Shown here: piece after piece, positions 48,456 through 58,370 of the stretch | Layout of the letters: each line of letters starts with the position of its first letter | Numbering within the stretch: the stretch's first letter is position 1 | Assembly: GCA_938045585.1 (NCBI GenBank) | Contig: CALIAU010000014.1 | Location: 62,001 to 126,000, forward strand | Reading direction: 5' to 3' | Length of the DNA stretch: 64,000 nucleotides | Origin: an uncultured Saprospiraceae bacterium | GTDB lineage: Bacteria > Bacteroidota > Bacteroidia > Chitinophagales > Saprospiraceae | Program-made: the position numbers and the translations under genes | Notes under the pieces: model-generated | What the model was told of the DNA's origin: nothing | The model's database searches: none | Seen by the model: the letters and a program-made list of their open reading frames with translations, nothing else

Positions 48456-49754
48456 TTATTCTATTTCAGATACTGGTCTTGGGAAGTTTGGCCATACATC
48501 ATCATTTGCTCTATCAATAGGCAACTGGTCTAAAAGTCCCCATCTACGCATATCTACCCATCTGTGTCCTAGTCCAAACAAAGAGTATCTTCTTTGCTGT
48601 ATAAGTTCTGCAACTAAGTCACTATCTGAGGTACCACCAGCGTAATCACCCAAACCTGCTGCGTTACGCACCACATTAAGCGCATCCACTGCAGCTGAAT
48701 TATTGGATCCAATATTTGCTTCTGCCATCATCAATATGAGCTCTTCATTATTTATATAGGGTACCTGATCTTCAAGAGACTGGTATACCCATACATCATA
48801 GTCACCACTTAAATCATCTAGGGTAAGTGTCCCAGAGGGTCTAAGAAGTACTTTATTTAATCTGTTATCTCCTGCTTCTGCATCCTCTGTATACGAAGGA
48901 TGCGCGATAATTGCATCCGCTTGATTAGGCACTCTAAATAAGTTGTTTGCAAAATCACCTCCAGCAGAGGAATACGATCTTGCCGGTCCTACTTGCATAG
49001 CACCACCCATATCCATAAATGAATTATTTAAGAATGAAGCCGCTCCACTATTATCCCCTCTATACAATGCAATTCTTGCTGCAAGTGCTCTATTAAACTG
49101 AGCAAAGGTAGCGGGCGTATCAAAACCACTCATAGCTGAAGATAGATTGAAGGCAAATTCAGCACCTGACAATAGGCCATTTGCCTCATCAAGTAAACTT
49201 GCAATATTTGCTAGAGCAGCATCAAAGGATTCGAAGGCACCTAGGTTATTAATATCTGACACTTCTGTACGGATTCCATTTTCTCCCTGTAGGTTTAAGG
49301 CTAAATGTAATTCGTACGCTTGGAATGTTTTTGCAAAACCTATATATCCATTTAACTCAGCTGGAGTAATTGTTGTAGAATTTTCAGCTGATTCAATTAA
49401 TACATTTAGGTTTCTAATCGTACGGTATCTACCGAAGTAAGGACGTGTCCCATAAAATCCGGCATTATCTAATTGAGAATCTCCTTTCCCTAATACCTCT
49501 CCAGTGTATCTAGGATCTGATCCGGTGAAGAAATAGTATTCTCTCCCTACGATAGCTGTTACGTCATAATAGAATCCTATTTCCTGTCTTAGGAGATCTT
49601 CAGATCCTGTCACAAGGGTTTGCAACTGACTCTTTGTTGCATCTAGTAAAAGACCTTCAATACTGGGTCCATTTGGATTTGGAATTTCATCAATGCTACA
49701 GCTTACTGCGCAAAGTGTACATCCAAGTAAGAGTATATAAAATATATTTTTCAT
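48456..49754 (-). CDS. SusD/RagB-family outer membrane lipoprotein
   Basis: 432 residues with a lipoprotein signal (LLLGCTLCAVSCSIDE; Cys19). The RagB/SusD fold shows the TPR-like N-half, TITPAELNGYIGFAKTFQAYELHLAL near residue 128, and a C-terminal RRYSLFGLGHRWVDMRRWGLLDQLPI near 393. It sits on the outer membrane surface as the lid over its SusC partner. Its gene follows SusC by 26 bases on the same strand. It is shorter than most SusD proteins (about 500-600), consistent with the smaller RagB-like forms. No CAZyme or sulfatase is in range. Confidence 0.93.
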   Translation of the reverse strand: MKNIFYILLLGCTLCAVSCSIDEIPNPNGPSIEGLLLDATKSQLQTLVTGSEDLLRQEIGFYYDVTAIVGREYYFFTGSDPRYTGEVLGKGDSQLDNAGFYGTRPYFGRYRTIRNLNVLIESAENSTTITPAELNGYIGFAKTFQAYELHLALNLQGENGIRTEVSDINNLGAFESFDAALANIASLLDEANGLLSGAEFAFNLSSAMSGFDTPATFAQFNRALAARIALYRGDNSGAASFLNNSFMDMGGAMQVGPARSYSSAGGDFANNLFRVPNQADAIIAHPSYTEDAEAGDNRLNKVLLRPSGTLTLDDLSGDYDVWVYQSLEDQVPYINNEELILMMAEANIGSNNSAAVDALNVVRNAAGLGDYAGGTSDSDLVAELIQQRRYSLFGLGHRWVDMRRWGLLDQLPIDRANDDVWPNFPRPVSEIE

Positions 49755-49780
49755 GTTTATACTTTTTATTTAATTAACAA

Positions 49781-52750
49781 TTAGAAGGTTGCTTGTACGT
49801 GGAAATCCCATCTCTTAGATGAAGGAAATGGTGTAACTTCTACACCTGTTGACAAGCCGTTACTACCGAAGTTTGACACCTCAGGATCGTAACTATTGTA
49901 ATCAAATATGTTTATTAAATTATTACCAGAGATACCGATCTTCAAACTTTCCGCACCAGGTATAACTGAATTAGGAAGTGTGTAATACAACCCGATTTCT
50001 CTTAGTCTAATATAACTTGCATCTTCTATGTATGGCTCTGTATTACTTCCTAAAACACTCAGTCGGTATGGACCGTTTGCAAGTTCCCCTGAAGGATCTA
50101 CACCCATGTCATCAAAATCATGAGTCGTTTCATTCAAGTCAAATAACAAAGTAGAAAGGTTGATATTAGACCCTCCTTTTTTCCAATGCCATAAGAATGT
50201 AAGATCAAAGTCACTTACAGAAACATTATTAGACCAGGTCATTTGGAAATCTGGTTCTGCATTTCCAAAAATCTGTAAGGTTGGATCCCCTGTGCCATTT
50301 AGTGTAACATCTGGGTTTGGTCCTACACCTATAATTGTTGTAGGGCTAAATCCTTCTTTTACTAATAAGTTACCTAAGAAATCAGCAAAGCCACCACTTG
50401 TAAACGCAGGTACTAATAACTCCGTCACCTCAGAGCTGTTTTTCCAGAATCCAAAACGTGTACCCCAGTTGATAGTCTCTGTATTGAGAACACCTATTGT
50501 TAATCCTAATTCGATTCCTTTATTTTGTAATTGTGCAGCGTTAGTCACCTGTTGTGAGAATCCAGTAGAGGATGGAACATCCGCATTCAACAATAAGTCC
50601 TCAACACTTTTGACATAATATGTTGCATCTATTGCAAATCGTTCTGCTAAACCTAAATCCACACCAAATTCTAATTCTTTTTGTCTTTCTGGACCTACCT
50701 CTGAATTACCTAATAAGGTAGGTACTACTACACCTGCATTTCCATCTACAATCGTAGACTCAAGTGTAGTTGACTTAGCACCAAATCTTGCAAAGTTTCC
50801 TGATTCTCCGTATGCCAATCTTAGTTTTAAGAGATCAAAAAATCCACCATCTCCAAGAACACCAAGGTTGTGAAGATTCACAGCAAAGTTTGCTTTCGGG
50901 TAGAAAAATAATTTATTCACATCACTATTGTTAGAAGATTTATCTCCTCGTATACCTAGTGTTGCTAAGAATTTATCGTCATAGTTTATTTCTTCTTGCA
51001 CAAAGAAACCTTTATCCTGCTGGATTCTTCTTAGCTGTGTCACGTTTCTGTTTCCAGCCTGGTCAAGGTTAGTCTCAGCACCGATCAAATTACTTGCCTC
51101 TCCAAGGATTGTATTTCTATTAAAGTCTTCTTGCGTTACACCTGCTGAAGTCGTTAATGATAAGCCACTATCCATATAATAACTATATACACCAATGGCA
51201 GCTAAGTTTGTGTTTAAGTTCTTGGTAAACCCTTGTACAGATACACCATTCAGACCAGCGCCATCTCTTTGGAACTGTAAGGAGTTTGGAAAGATTGCAG
51301 TTGTATTTAAATTATAAAAATCCGCCCCTCCTCTAAATAAAAACTTTAGGGTAGAATTATCACGTGAAAGTACTTTTGCAGTCAGTGTACCACCTCCTAA
51401 AAATCTATTTACTGATTCGTTATTCGTAACCAATTCTGCTGTTTCTAAAAAGTTAGAAGGTGCATAGGGGTTAGAAGGGAATAAACCAGTAGAAGGATCT
51501 GCTTCTAGGGCTGCAAAGGCAGGTGTGGACGTAAAGGAAATACCCATGGTAGTACCTGAATTATCATTATTGAAAAATCCTCTATCTGCAGATGAGTTAA
51601 TAAAGTTAGTAGACACTGCCAGATCAAACACATCTGAAATCTTGTGATCAAGATTTAAACGTGCAGAGATTTTATCATAGCCCGTATTCGCAACTATACC
51701 CTCTTCGTTCTTATAAGAAGCACCTAAATAGAAGGTTGTCTCTTCTGATCCACCTGAGAGACTTAGTCGTGTATTTGATAGGGTTCCTTTGTTACCATAC
51801 AGAAGATCTTCATAGTTCGTGATTCCATTATTTCTAAAGTCATCAATATTATCTGCAAATCCACTCGCCAAGACTCTTTCTTCTGTCCACTCTCTAATAC
51901 CAAGTTTTCTTAACTGCGATGTTTGTCCAAGGGATTGGGAAACTCGTATTTCTGTATTACCAGCCTCACCTCTCTTTGTATTAATAATTACAACACCACC
52001 TGCTGCTCTTGAACCATAGATTGCTGCTGCTGATGCTCCTTTTAATATTTCCACAGACTCGATGTCTTCTGGACTTAGGTCAGATAATCTATTAGAAGGA
52101 TTATCTTGATTAGATGTACTACCGCCTCCGGCTGCTGCAGAAACGATATTTAATCCTGCTGGAATAGATGAATTATCCATATACACACCATCTAATATCA
52201 CGAGGGGCTGAGAAGAACCACTTATAGAGGTCAGTCCTCTTAGTTTAAATGAGACACCACCGCCAGGCGCACCTGAGGCCGCTTTTATCTCTGCTCCTTT
52301 GAATTTACCATATAAGGCACTTTCTACTGTAGAAGCGGGAGCAACTGCTATTAATTCATTTGCATCAATTTTTGCAACTGAGTTTGCTAGATTCCTCCGT
52401 TTCACTGTAGTTCCTAATCCAGTGATTACCACTTCGTCTAGTTGATTAAAATCTTCAGAAAGGACTATGCTACCAAAGTTACCATCCGCGATAGCCATGG
52501 TTTGTGTTCCGAAACCCAGATATGAGATTTCTAATTCAGTAGCCCCATCAGGAACTGTCAACATATAATTTCCATCTAGGTCTGTTATGGTACCTACTGT
52601 GGTACCTTTAATCATTACAGAGGCTCCAATTATAGGTATTCCACTTGCATCAGTTACTACACCAGAGACATTGCTTTGGGATAGTAGGTCTGATTGAGTA
52701 ATACATAGGCATGCAAGTAGAATGCCTAGATTCATAAATAGTTTTTTCAT
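49781..52750 (-). CDS. SusC/RagA-family TonB-linked outer membrane transporter
   Basis: 989 residues from the ATG at 52750 (MKKLFMNLGILLACLCITQ); an ATG at 52762 adds four residues. A CarboxypepD_reg-like domain (residues ~30-110, SGVVTDASGIPIIGASVMIKG) precedes the plug (GTTVKRRNLANSVAKIDANEL, GVYMDNSSIP, DIESVEILKGASAAAIYGSRAAGGVVIINTKRG) and a 22-strand barrel ending in SSKRWDFHVQATF. It imports oligomeric nutrients with TonB energy. It pairs with SusD downstream. No sugar enzyme or regulatory sigma/anti-sigma lies beside it, so the substrate could be a peptide, supported only by the nearby permease. Confidence 0.95.
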   Translation of the reverse strand: MKKLFMNLGILLACLCITQSDLLSQSNVSGVVTDASGIPIIGASVMIKGTTVGTITDLDGNYMLTVPDGATELEISYLGFGTQTMAIADGNFGSIVLSEDFNQLDEVVITGLGTTVKRRNLANSVAKIDANELIAVAPASTVESALYGKFKGAEIKAASGAPGGGVSFKLRGLTSISGSSQPLVILDGVYMDNSSIPAGLNIVSAAAGGGSTSNQDNPSNRLSDLSPEDIESVEILKGASAAAIYGSRAAGGVVIINTKRGEAGNTEIRVSQSLGQTSQLRKLGIREWTEERVLASGFADNIDDFRNNGITNYEDLLYGNKGTLSNTRLSLSGGSEETTFYLGASYKNEEGIVANTGYDKISARLNLDHKISDVFDLAVSTNFINSSADRGFFNNDNSGTTMGISFTSTPAFAALEADPSTGLFPSNPYAPSNFLETAELVTNNESVNRFLGGGTLTAKVLSRDNSTLKFLFRGGADFYNLNTTAIFPNSLQFQRDGAGLNGVSVQGFTKNLNTNLAAIGVYSYYMDSGLSLTTSAGVTQEDFNRNTILGEASNLIGAETNLDQAGNRNVTQLRRIQQDKGFFVQEEINYDDKFLATLGIRGDKSSNNSDVNKLFFYPKANFAVNLHNLGVLGDGGFFDLLKLRLAYGESGNFARFGAKSTTLESTIVDGNAGVVVPTLLGNSEVGPERQKELEFGVDLGLAERFAIDATYYVKSVEDLLLNADVPSSTGFSQQVTNAAQLQNKGIELGLTIGVLNTETINWGTRFGFWKNSSEVTELLVPAFTSGGFADFLGNLLVKEGFSPTTIIGVGPNPDVTLNGTGDPTLQIFGNAEPDFQMTWSNNVSVSDFDLTFLWHWKKGGSNINLSTLLFDLNETTHDFDDMGVDPSGELANGPYRLSVLGSNTEPYIEDASYIRLREIGLYYTLPNSVIPGAESLKIGISGNNLINIFDYNSYDPEVSNFGSNGLSTGVEVTPFPSSKRWDFHVQATF

Positions 52751-53012
52751 AATTAAATACATTTATTTTGTAATTAAGGCAGTTGAAATTTGGTCCAGAG
52801 AACTGCCAGGTCTATTAAATATAGCAATTCTCATCATTCCTATAGATTATCTTATCCTTATTTCTACTAATGGAGTCAATACATATCCTAAGAAGGTCAT
52901 AGGCATGACCAATGAGTAAAGAGACAAGAGCATTCACTATAATTTTTCTTTGTCTAGGATTCTTATTTAAAATGTGTAAATTATGTGCGATTCAAAATCT
53001 CCAAGAAGACTT

Positions 53013-54293
53013 ATGTTAAGCGCAATAAAACGTATTATTTTTCTTCTTTTCTTTCTCTTTGCTGCTGTAGAAAGCTTTTCCCAAATACGCGGCTTAGAAC
53101 TTTTGGAAAATGGCAAAGAAGTAGAGTTTGATTTTAGGTTTGAGAACAACTACATACTTATCGACGTACGTCTGAATAATTTTTTACCTCTCAGCTTTAT
53201 ATTCGATACTGGCGCTGAGCATACCATACTTTTTCAAAAAACAATTGCTGACTTGTTAGACCTAGAATATAGTCAGCAAGTTACTATTGTGGGGGCAGAT
53301 TTACAGAAAGGAATAGTGGCTTATATTTCTAGAAACATAGCAATCGATCTTGCGGATCTTCCTCAGGTGACTAGAGACATCATAGTCTTAAGTGAAGATT
53401 ATTTGAGGCTAGAGGAATTAACAGGTACATCTGTGGATGGTATCATAGGTGGAAGTTTTTTTCACGGGCTGGTGGTAGATATTAATTATAAAAAACGAAA
53501 AATAAAATTAATCCACCCTGATAAGTTTAAAACTCCTGATCCTAAAAAGTTTGAAACAATGGATGTGTCTATTGTAAAAAACAAACCCTACATAAAAGCG
53601 CAGACACAAATAGAAAATGGAGAAGAGACAGAGGTACTTTTATTATTAGATACAGGAGCTGGACTTACCTACCTATTACATAGTAATACAGACTCCTTAC
53701 TGAATATCCCTGAAACTGTTTTACGCGGAAGTCTAGGGCATGGTTTAGGTGGTATTGTAGAAGGCTTTGTTGGGAAGTCAAATTACTTGAAGTTTGGATC
53801 CTATCATTTTGACAATCTAATTACAAGTTTTCAAGAGGTAGATTCGGTCTGGCATGCCAAGGCAGATGTCCATAGGAATGGTATCATTGGCAATCTGATA
53901 TTATCGCGATTTAGAGTAATCATAGACTACACAAAACATAAACTGTATTTAAAGGCTGAAAAATCATATAATAAAGAATTTCAATATGATAAAAGTGGTA
54001 TCATATTGATTGCATTTGGGAAGGACCTTTCAGACTATTACGTCAAAGACGTTTTTCCTGATTCTCCTGCTGAAAAAGCGGGGATTCAGACAGGAGATAT
54101 CATCAAAAAGGTGGGTTTTTGGCCTACTTCTTTTCTTAGTTTGAACAAAATTCTAGACAAATTTTCAGGAGAACATGGCAAAAAAGTAAGTATAAAGCTA
54201 GAAAGGGACGGCGAATGCATCAAAAAAAGCTTCTATTTGGAGGATTTCTTCCTCAAAAAGCCCAAATCTGCCAGAAGTCCTCAGGGCTTATAA
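53013..54293 (+). CDS. Periplasmic double retropepsin-like aspartyl protease with PDZ domain
   Basis: 426 residues from the ATG at 53013 (MLSAIKRIIFLLFFLF, a signal peptide); an ATG at 52983 would add ten residues. Two retropepsin-like modules each bear a DTG catalytic motif: FIFDTGAEHTIL (Asp about 65) and LLLDTGAGLTYL (Asp about 213). A C-terminal PDZ domain follows (residues ~335-420, DVFPDSPAEKAGIQTGDII). A monomer with both DTGs resembles pepsin-like pairing of two lobes. It is probably a periplasmic or surface aspartyl peptidase involved in envelope processing. Downstream lies rplU with its own promoter. Confidence 0.87.
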   Translation: MLSAIKRIIFLLFFLFAAVESFSQIRGLELLENGKEVEFDFRFENNYILIDVRLNNFLPLSFIFDTGAEHTILFQKTIADLLDLEYSQQVTIVGADLQKGIVAYISRNIAIDLADLPQVTRDIIVLSEDYLRLEELTGTSVDGIIGGSFFHGLVVDINYKKRKIKLIHPDKFKTPDPKKFETMDVSIVKNKPYIKAQTQIENGEETEVLLLLDTGAGLTYLLHSNTDSLLNIPETVLRGSLGHGLGGIVEGFVGKSNYLKFGSYHFDNLITSFQEVDSVWHAKADVHRNGIIGNLILSRFRVIIDYTKHKLYLKAEKSYNKEFQYDKSGIILIAFGKDLSDYYVKDVFPDSPAEKAGIQTGDIIKKVGFWPTSFLSLNKILDKFSGEHGKKVSIKLERDGECIKKSFYLEDFFLKKPKSARSPQGL

Positions 54294-54310
54294 AATAGAG
54301 GGCTAAGACC

Positions 54311-54340
54311 TTGATTTTAAGAGATTATAGCTTATCTTTG
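54311..54340 (+). promoter_or_regulatory. Promoter of rplU-rpmA
   Basis: A TTG (54311-54313) and a consensus -7 box TATCTTTG (54333-54340) are separated by exactly 19 bases, matching the Bacteroidota sigma-A architecture. This is the clearest promoter in the window. The leader is about 20 bases. Confidence 0.8.
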
Positions 54341-54365
54341 CAATCCATTTTCAAAAAGAAAACGC

Positions 54366-54680
54366 ATGTTTGCAATAGTAAATATTAAAGGACAACAATT
54401 TAAAGTAGAGGCAGGGAACGAGATCTATGTACATAGACTTGGTGCTAAAGATGGTGAAAAGCTCAGCTTTGACGAAGTATTATTGACTTCTGACGGGGAC
54501 AATACGAGCGTAGGTTCGCCTAATGTATCAGGTGCATCTGTATCAGCAACCGTTCTTGAGCAAATGGTAAAAGGTGATAAAGTAATCGTATTCAAGAAAA
54601 AGAGAAGAAAGGGTTACAAGGTGAAAAACGGTCACAGGCAACAATTCTCTAAAATTAAGATTGATTCTATAACAGCTTAA
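54366..54680 (+). CDS. rplU: 50S ribosomal protein L21
   Basis: 104 residues, standard length. The start MFAIVNIKGQQFKVEAGNEI and the end FKKKRRKGYKVKNGHRQQFSKIKIDSI are hallmarks of bacterial L21, which contacts 23S rRNA domain I in the large subunit. rpmA follows after 25 bases, the near-universal bacterial order. A strong promoter lies upstream. Confidence 0.99.
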   Translation: MFAIVNIKGQQFKVEAGNEIYVHRLGAKDGEKLSFDEVLLTSDGDNTSVGSPNVSGASVSATVLEQMVKGDKVIVFKKKRRKGYKVKNGHRQQFSKIKIDSITA

Positions 54681-54705
54681 TTGCAAACTTTAAACAAGAA
54701 AGATC

Positions 54706-54972
54706 ATGGCACATAAAAAAGGAGTCGGTAGTACGGATAATGGAAGAGACAGTAATAGTAAACGTCTTGGAGTAAAATTATTTGGTGGTCAGTACGCTAA
54801 GGCTGGAAATATCATTATCAGACAAAGAGGCACTAAGTTTCATCCTGGTGACAATGTGTATATGGGTAAGGATTTCACTATCCACGCAAAGGTAGAAGGC
54901 TATGTTGTATTCAAAAAGAAAAGACTGAACAGAACCTTTGTGAGTATATCTGAAACTCCGGTGAACGTATAA
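54706..54972 (+). CDS. rpmA: 50S ribosomal protein L27
   Basis: 88 residues with the L27 core [21 protein letters not shown] (an N-terminal MAHKKG reaches the peptidyl transferase centre), [34 protein letters not shown] and a VYFKKK-type end. It is a component of the large subunit near the P site. It ends nine bases from the convergent batE stop. Confidence 0.99.
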   Translation: MAHKKGVGSTDNGRDSNSKRLGVKLFGGQYAKAGNIIIRQRGTKFHPGDNVYMGKDFTIHAKVEGYVVFKKKRLNRTFVSISETPVNV

Positions 54973-54981
54973 GTCGCTCTT

Positions 54982-55737
54982 CTAAATTCTTTCTACGTTA
55001 TTTTTTGGAATCCAACTCTCATCCGAGTCTGGCAACTTCACTTGATAGTATTCTTCAAAGCTGTCTTTGATTTTCACTTTTATACCTTCTGAAATAATTG
55101 GGAACTCTTCGTTTTTACTATTTTCATCTGGTCCGTCCAAGCGATCTACTTCTGACATAACAATAGCATAACTATCATTCTTTACGTCAAAGTATCTTGT
55201 CCATGCAGCTGCAAAGGATAAAATTAATCCTGTAATCACAAGGGCTGCACTCGTCCACTTTTTCTTTCTAGACATAGAATTAAATAGGATCTTATTTAAT
55301 AAGAATACGAGGCCAAGTAAAAAGAGCAGGCTTAAAACTCCCCATGCAAGCATAGGTAGCAGATTGCTAAAGCTTTTCCAATATGCAACAAGAAAGAAAG
55401 GACTGATTGCAAATATGGGATCATCTATTTCTGATTTAGCTAGATCGAGATTAGTTATTGCATCTTGATAAGCAGGGCGATACTTGATTGCGCGTTCCAA
55501 AAACAATATCGCTTTGCCTATTTTCTTTTCCTGCAGATATAAGGTACCTAGATTATAATACAACTCTGCAGATGCTGTACCCTGCCCCAGTAATTCTTCA
55601 TACACCTGAATGGCTTCTTGTTGTTTTCCATCCTGTGCAAATTGCATTGCTTTGTTCAGTTGTTCTGTTTGTCCAAAACTAACTGCACTGATACAAATAC
55701 ATAGTAGTATGATATATATTCGAATATGCGTATACAT
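54982..55737 (-). CDS. batE: BatE-like TPR/SH3 membrane protein
   Basis: 251 residues. A signal peptide (IILLCICISAVSFG) is followed by TPR units (AELYYNLGTLYLQEKKIGKAILFLERAIKYRPAYQDA, residues ~25-90). Two transmembrane helices lie at about 120-145 and 160-180, and a C-terminal SH3-like domain covers ~190-250 (VKIKDSFEEYYQVKLPDSDESWIPKNNV). This matches BatE of the Bat (Bacteroides aerotolerance) operon. It probably works in the envelope with MoxR/Bat partners, but those genes are not nearby. It starts two bases after the OstA-like stop. Confidence 0.8.
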   Translation of the reverse strand: MYTHIRIYIILLCICISAVSFGQTEQLNKAMQFAQDGKQQEAIQVYEELLGQGTASAELYYNLGTLYLQEKKIGKAILFLERAIKYRPAYQDAITNLDLAKSEIDDPIFAISPFFLVAYWKSFSNLLPMLAWGVLSLLFLLGLVFLLNKILFNSMSRKKKWTSAALVITGLILSFAAAWTRYFDVKNDSYAIVMSEVDRLDGPDENSKNEEFPIISEGIKVKIKDSFEEYYQVKLPDSDESWIPKNNVERI

Positions 55738-55739
55738 GA

Positions 55740-57758
55740 TTAGTTTTCCTTTTTATTAGATGTTGATGATTTAGATTTTGAAGATTGCTTTGTCTCTGCC
55801 TTCAATGTCTGCTCAGTTCCTTCAATAAATGTATCTAATTTCTCTTGCTTTTTCTCAAGCAGATCATCAGGTACTTCTGCCCCCCTTTGCATTCCAGTAG
55901 GTACATTAGAAGGGATGCCTTCTTCTGAACTTCCTCCCCTAGTCTGCCTTTTAACATCCTTACTAATACTCAATAGGTCATTAACCCCATTGGGTTTTAT
56001 ACTAAAGTTCCAAGCGAAGCCTTCCAAAAACTTATCTCCCTTTGTTGCCTTTGCCATAGGCGTTAAGACAGAAGTGGGCTCTGTATAAAAACGGACATCT
56101 GTCAGGGAGTCTTGCTGAAAATAGAAACGCATACGACTGCAGTCTGTTTTATTGAGTCCTATAAAAGCACCAATATCATCCTTTAGGTAATAGATAGATC
56201 TAGAATTTCCTGTTACATACATATTATCCACATAGTCGTCCTTAAATTCTGCAAGTACATCCGTACCAGAAATTTGATTGTACAGGTCCCCCACTTCTGC
56301 ATTGACTATAAAGCTATTTTGCATGATTTCTAGGCTATTTACTTTTTCATTCTCTAAATTAATATGGATAGTATCTCCAGAAAATTGTGAAGTATCAGAC
56401 CACATAATAGGAACTCCTGTGAGTATGAAGCTGGAATCAATATCATCAAAGTATAGATGATCAGAAAGTGCACTCAGATTTTCCTTAAAAATGCGTACAT
56501 CCGGAAATGCTGTAAACTCTTTATACTCGCTACTATCTGTTTTTATACTTGCATAAAATAAGGTGTCCGCACTTAAATACAGGGTATCGCCATCCAGTAT
56601 TTGCAATAAGAGGGGTCGTATCCCATTCGCCAGCTCTACTTTAACTGATTCATCTTTTTCATTATAAATCAGAGACTCTCCGTAAATTGTATTGTTCTTA
56701 CTCGTATCTACCCAAGTGACATCTCCTTTTACAAATGCAAAGCCACTTAGACTATCATACTTAATATCTTCCCCTCGTATTATCATGGGCGGCTCACTTA
56801 AAAAGCCCTTCCCTTCTACATTTACTGTTTCCGTTTTACTATTAAATACGATACGCTTGCCTTCTACTCTTTTTTCTGGACCTATATATACACCATTGCC
56901 TATGAGTGAGACATCCTCCGTAATCTCATTAAACAAAATAGTATCTGCGGTTGCAGTTTCATCTATGCTATTGTAATTAGCGGATCCATACAAAGCAATT
57001 TCATTTTTAGCCTTGTTATATCTAATTTCAGTTGCCCTCGCTTTTTTATCTTCTTCTGTATATAAAGGGTTTCCTAGGAATACAGCATTCCCTGAATCCA
57101 TATCATAATAGCCTCCTTCACAATAAATTTCTTTGTTGTCTTTATAGACATAGGTGGGACTAATAAAGTGTGCAACGTTAGTCTTCGTATTGAAATGCAG
57201 GGAGTCTGCTTTTAAAATAAAGGTTGAATCTTCTACGACTACTTTTTCGCGAAAAATTGCTTCCCCTTTGTTTACCCAGTATACGCCTTTTAGACTATTC
57301 AATTTAGAATTTTCATTCTGCATAAACATTGTATCGGGGAAGGTTGCTATCTTATTTTCTAAATCATAGTAGAGGACATTCGTGAACAATTCGCGTTTCC
57401 CATTTTGCATAGCTACATTCCCAAAGAGCTCAGATTTGAATTTGCCACCATCATAAATGAGAGAATCAGAAAATACCTTAATCGTATCATCTTGAATAAT
57501 GATTACATTTCCGATTGCGGTTAAGTTATTGTTCTTTACTATCTGCGCATAATCAGAAAACATAAATATACTGTCTTGGTACATTTTGACATTCCCTTCA
57601 AGAATTTGAATAGGGTCAGCCTGCGTATTATCCAATTTGAAATTATTTGCAGCACTATATAATTTCTCCTTGTCTGGATTGTCAATAGTATCAGGAATCT
57701 GGGCCATAAGTTGGCTCCCAAATAAAAAAAGAGATAATATTACTATAAGCTGTTTCAA
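55740..57758 (-). CDS. OstA/LptA-like envelope protein
   Basis: 672 residues with a TTG start at 57758 (MKQLIVILSLFLFGSQLMAQ, a signal peptide). The body has OstA-type repeats, in which VKMYQDSIFMFSDYAQIVKNNNLTAIGNVIIIQDDTI and similar strands recur at about 25 residues (VFSDSLIYDGGKFKSELFGNVAMQNGKRELFTNVLYYD). This fits beta-jelly-roll LptA/LptD N-domain-like proteins that move lipopolysaccharide. A Ser/Thr/Lys-rich tail ends it. It is two bases from batE, so they are co-transcribed. A near-consensus -7 box (TATCTTTA, 57767-57774) lies immediately upstream, giving an almost leaderless mRNA. Confidence 0.8.
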   Translation of the reverse strand: MKQLIVILSLFLFGSQLMAQIPDTIDNPDKEKLYSAANNFKLDNTQADPIQILEGNVKMYQDSIFMFSDYAQIVKNNNLTAIGNVIIIQDDTIKVFSDSLIYDGGKFKSELFGNVAMQNGKRELFTNVLYYDLENKIATFPDTMFMQNENSKLNSLKGVYWVNKGEAIFREKVVVEDSTFILKADSLHFNTKTNVAHFISPTYVYKDNKEIYCEGGYYDMDSGNAVFLGNPLYTEEDKKARATEIRYNKAKNEIALYGSANYNSIDETATADTILFNEITEDVSLIGNGVYIGPEKRVEGKRIVFNSKTETVNVEGKGFLSEPPMIIRGEDIKYDSLSGFAFVKGDVTWVDTSKNNTIYGESLIYNEKDESVKVELANGIRPLLLQILDGDTLYLSADTLFYASIKTDSSEYKEFTAFPDVRIFKENLSALSDHLYFDDIDSSFILTGVPIMWSDTSQFSGDTIHINLENEKVNSLEIMQNSFIVNAEVGDLYNQISGTDVLAEFKDDYVDNMYVTGNSRSIYYLKDDIGAFIGLNKTDCSRMRFYFQQDSLTDVRFYTEPTSVLTPMAKATKGDKFLEGFAWNFSIKPNGVNDLLSISKDVKRQTRGGSSEEGIPSNVPTGMQRGAEVPDDLLEKKQEKLDTFIEGTEQTLKAETKQSSKSKSSTSNKKEN

Positions 57759-57877
57759 ATCAGGTGTAAAGATACTACATCAAAGGCGAGTTAGCTTTAG
57801 TATAACGTTTCTTTAAAGGATTCCTAGATGGGTGTCTAAGATAGCTTAGAGGGTTAATCTTGCATAGTAATGCTTTT

Positions 57878-58315
57878 CTAACGCAGCCTATCCATAGATT
57901 TTACTAAGTTTTCATCCTTGCGGATAAAATGAATGGCTAAACCTGAAAAAACTAAACCTATGAGAGGAAGATACATACCAATCTGATCGTTTACAGTTGC
58001 CTCCGCTGCCATATTACTCGCCTCATTATAAAAAAGTAATACTGCAGTTACCATGAGTAGAATAGAAAAGATTGTAGCCAAAATGCTTATGCGTAGTTGT
58101 GTCGCTCTATTCTTAAACAAGAATATAGCAATGAGACTGAGTAAGGCACCTCCACCGGATAAGACCATTAGAACGATATGATCATTTACATCATATATCT
58201 TATCAGATAAAAATTGGGATGTGGCTATGTCACTATCTGCAAAAGGCACAAAGAACAGTGCTCCTAACGCAAGGGCACTTATAAAGAGAAAAACAGACTG
58301 CAATCTTTGTATCAT
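57878..58315 (-). CDS. DUF4293 membrane protein
   Basis: 145 residues with four predicted transmembrane helices (about 7-27, 48-67, 75-95, 115-132). The start MIQRLQSVFLFISALALGALFFVPFADSD is typical of DUF4293, a Bacteroidota-restricted family without known function. It is divergent from the amino-acid oxidase-like gene, 55 bases away. Role unknown. Confidence 0.8.
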   Translation of the reverse strand: MIQRLQSVFLFISALALGALFFVPFADSDIATSQFLSDKIYDVNDHIVLMVLSGGGALLSLIAIFLFKNRATQLRISILATIFSILLMVTAVLLFYNEASNMAAEATVNDQIGMYLPLIGLVFSGLAIHFIRKDENLVKSMDRLR

Positions 58316-58370
58316 TATTTAGTTTTTGTTTCTTAGGAATATATCTTAAGATAAGGCAAATATAATATTT

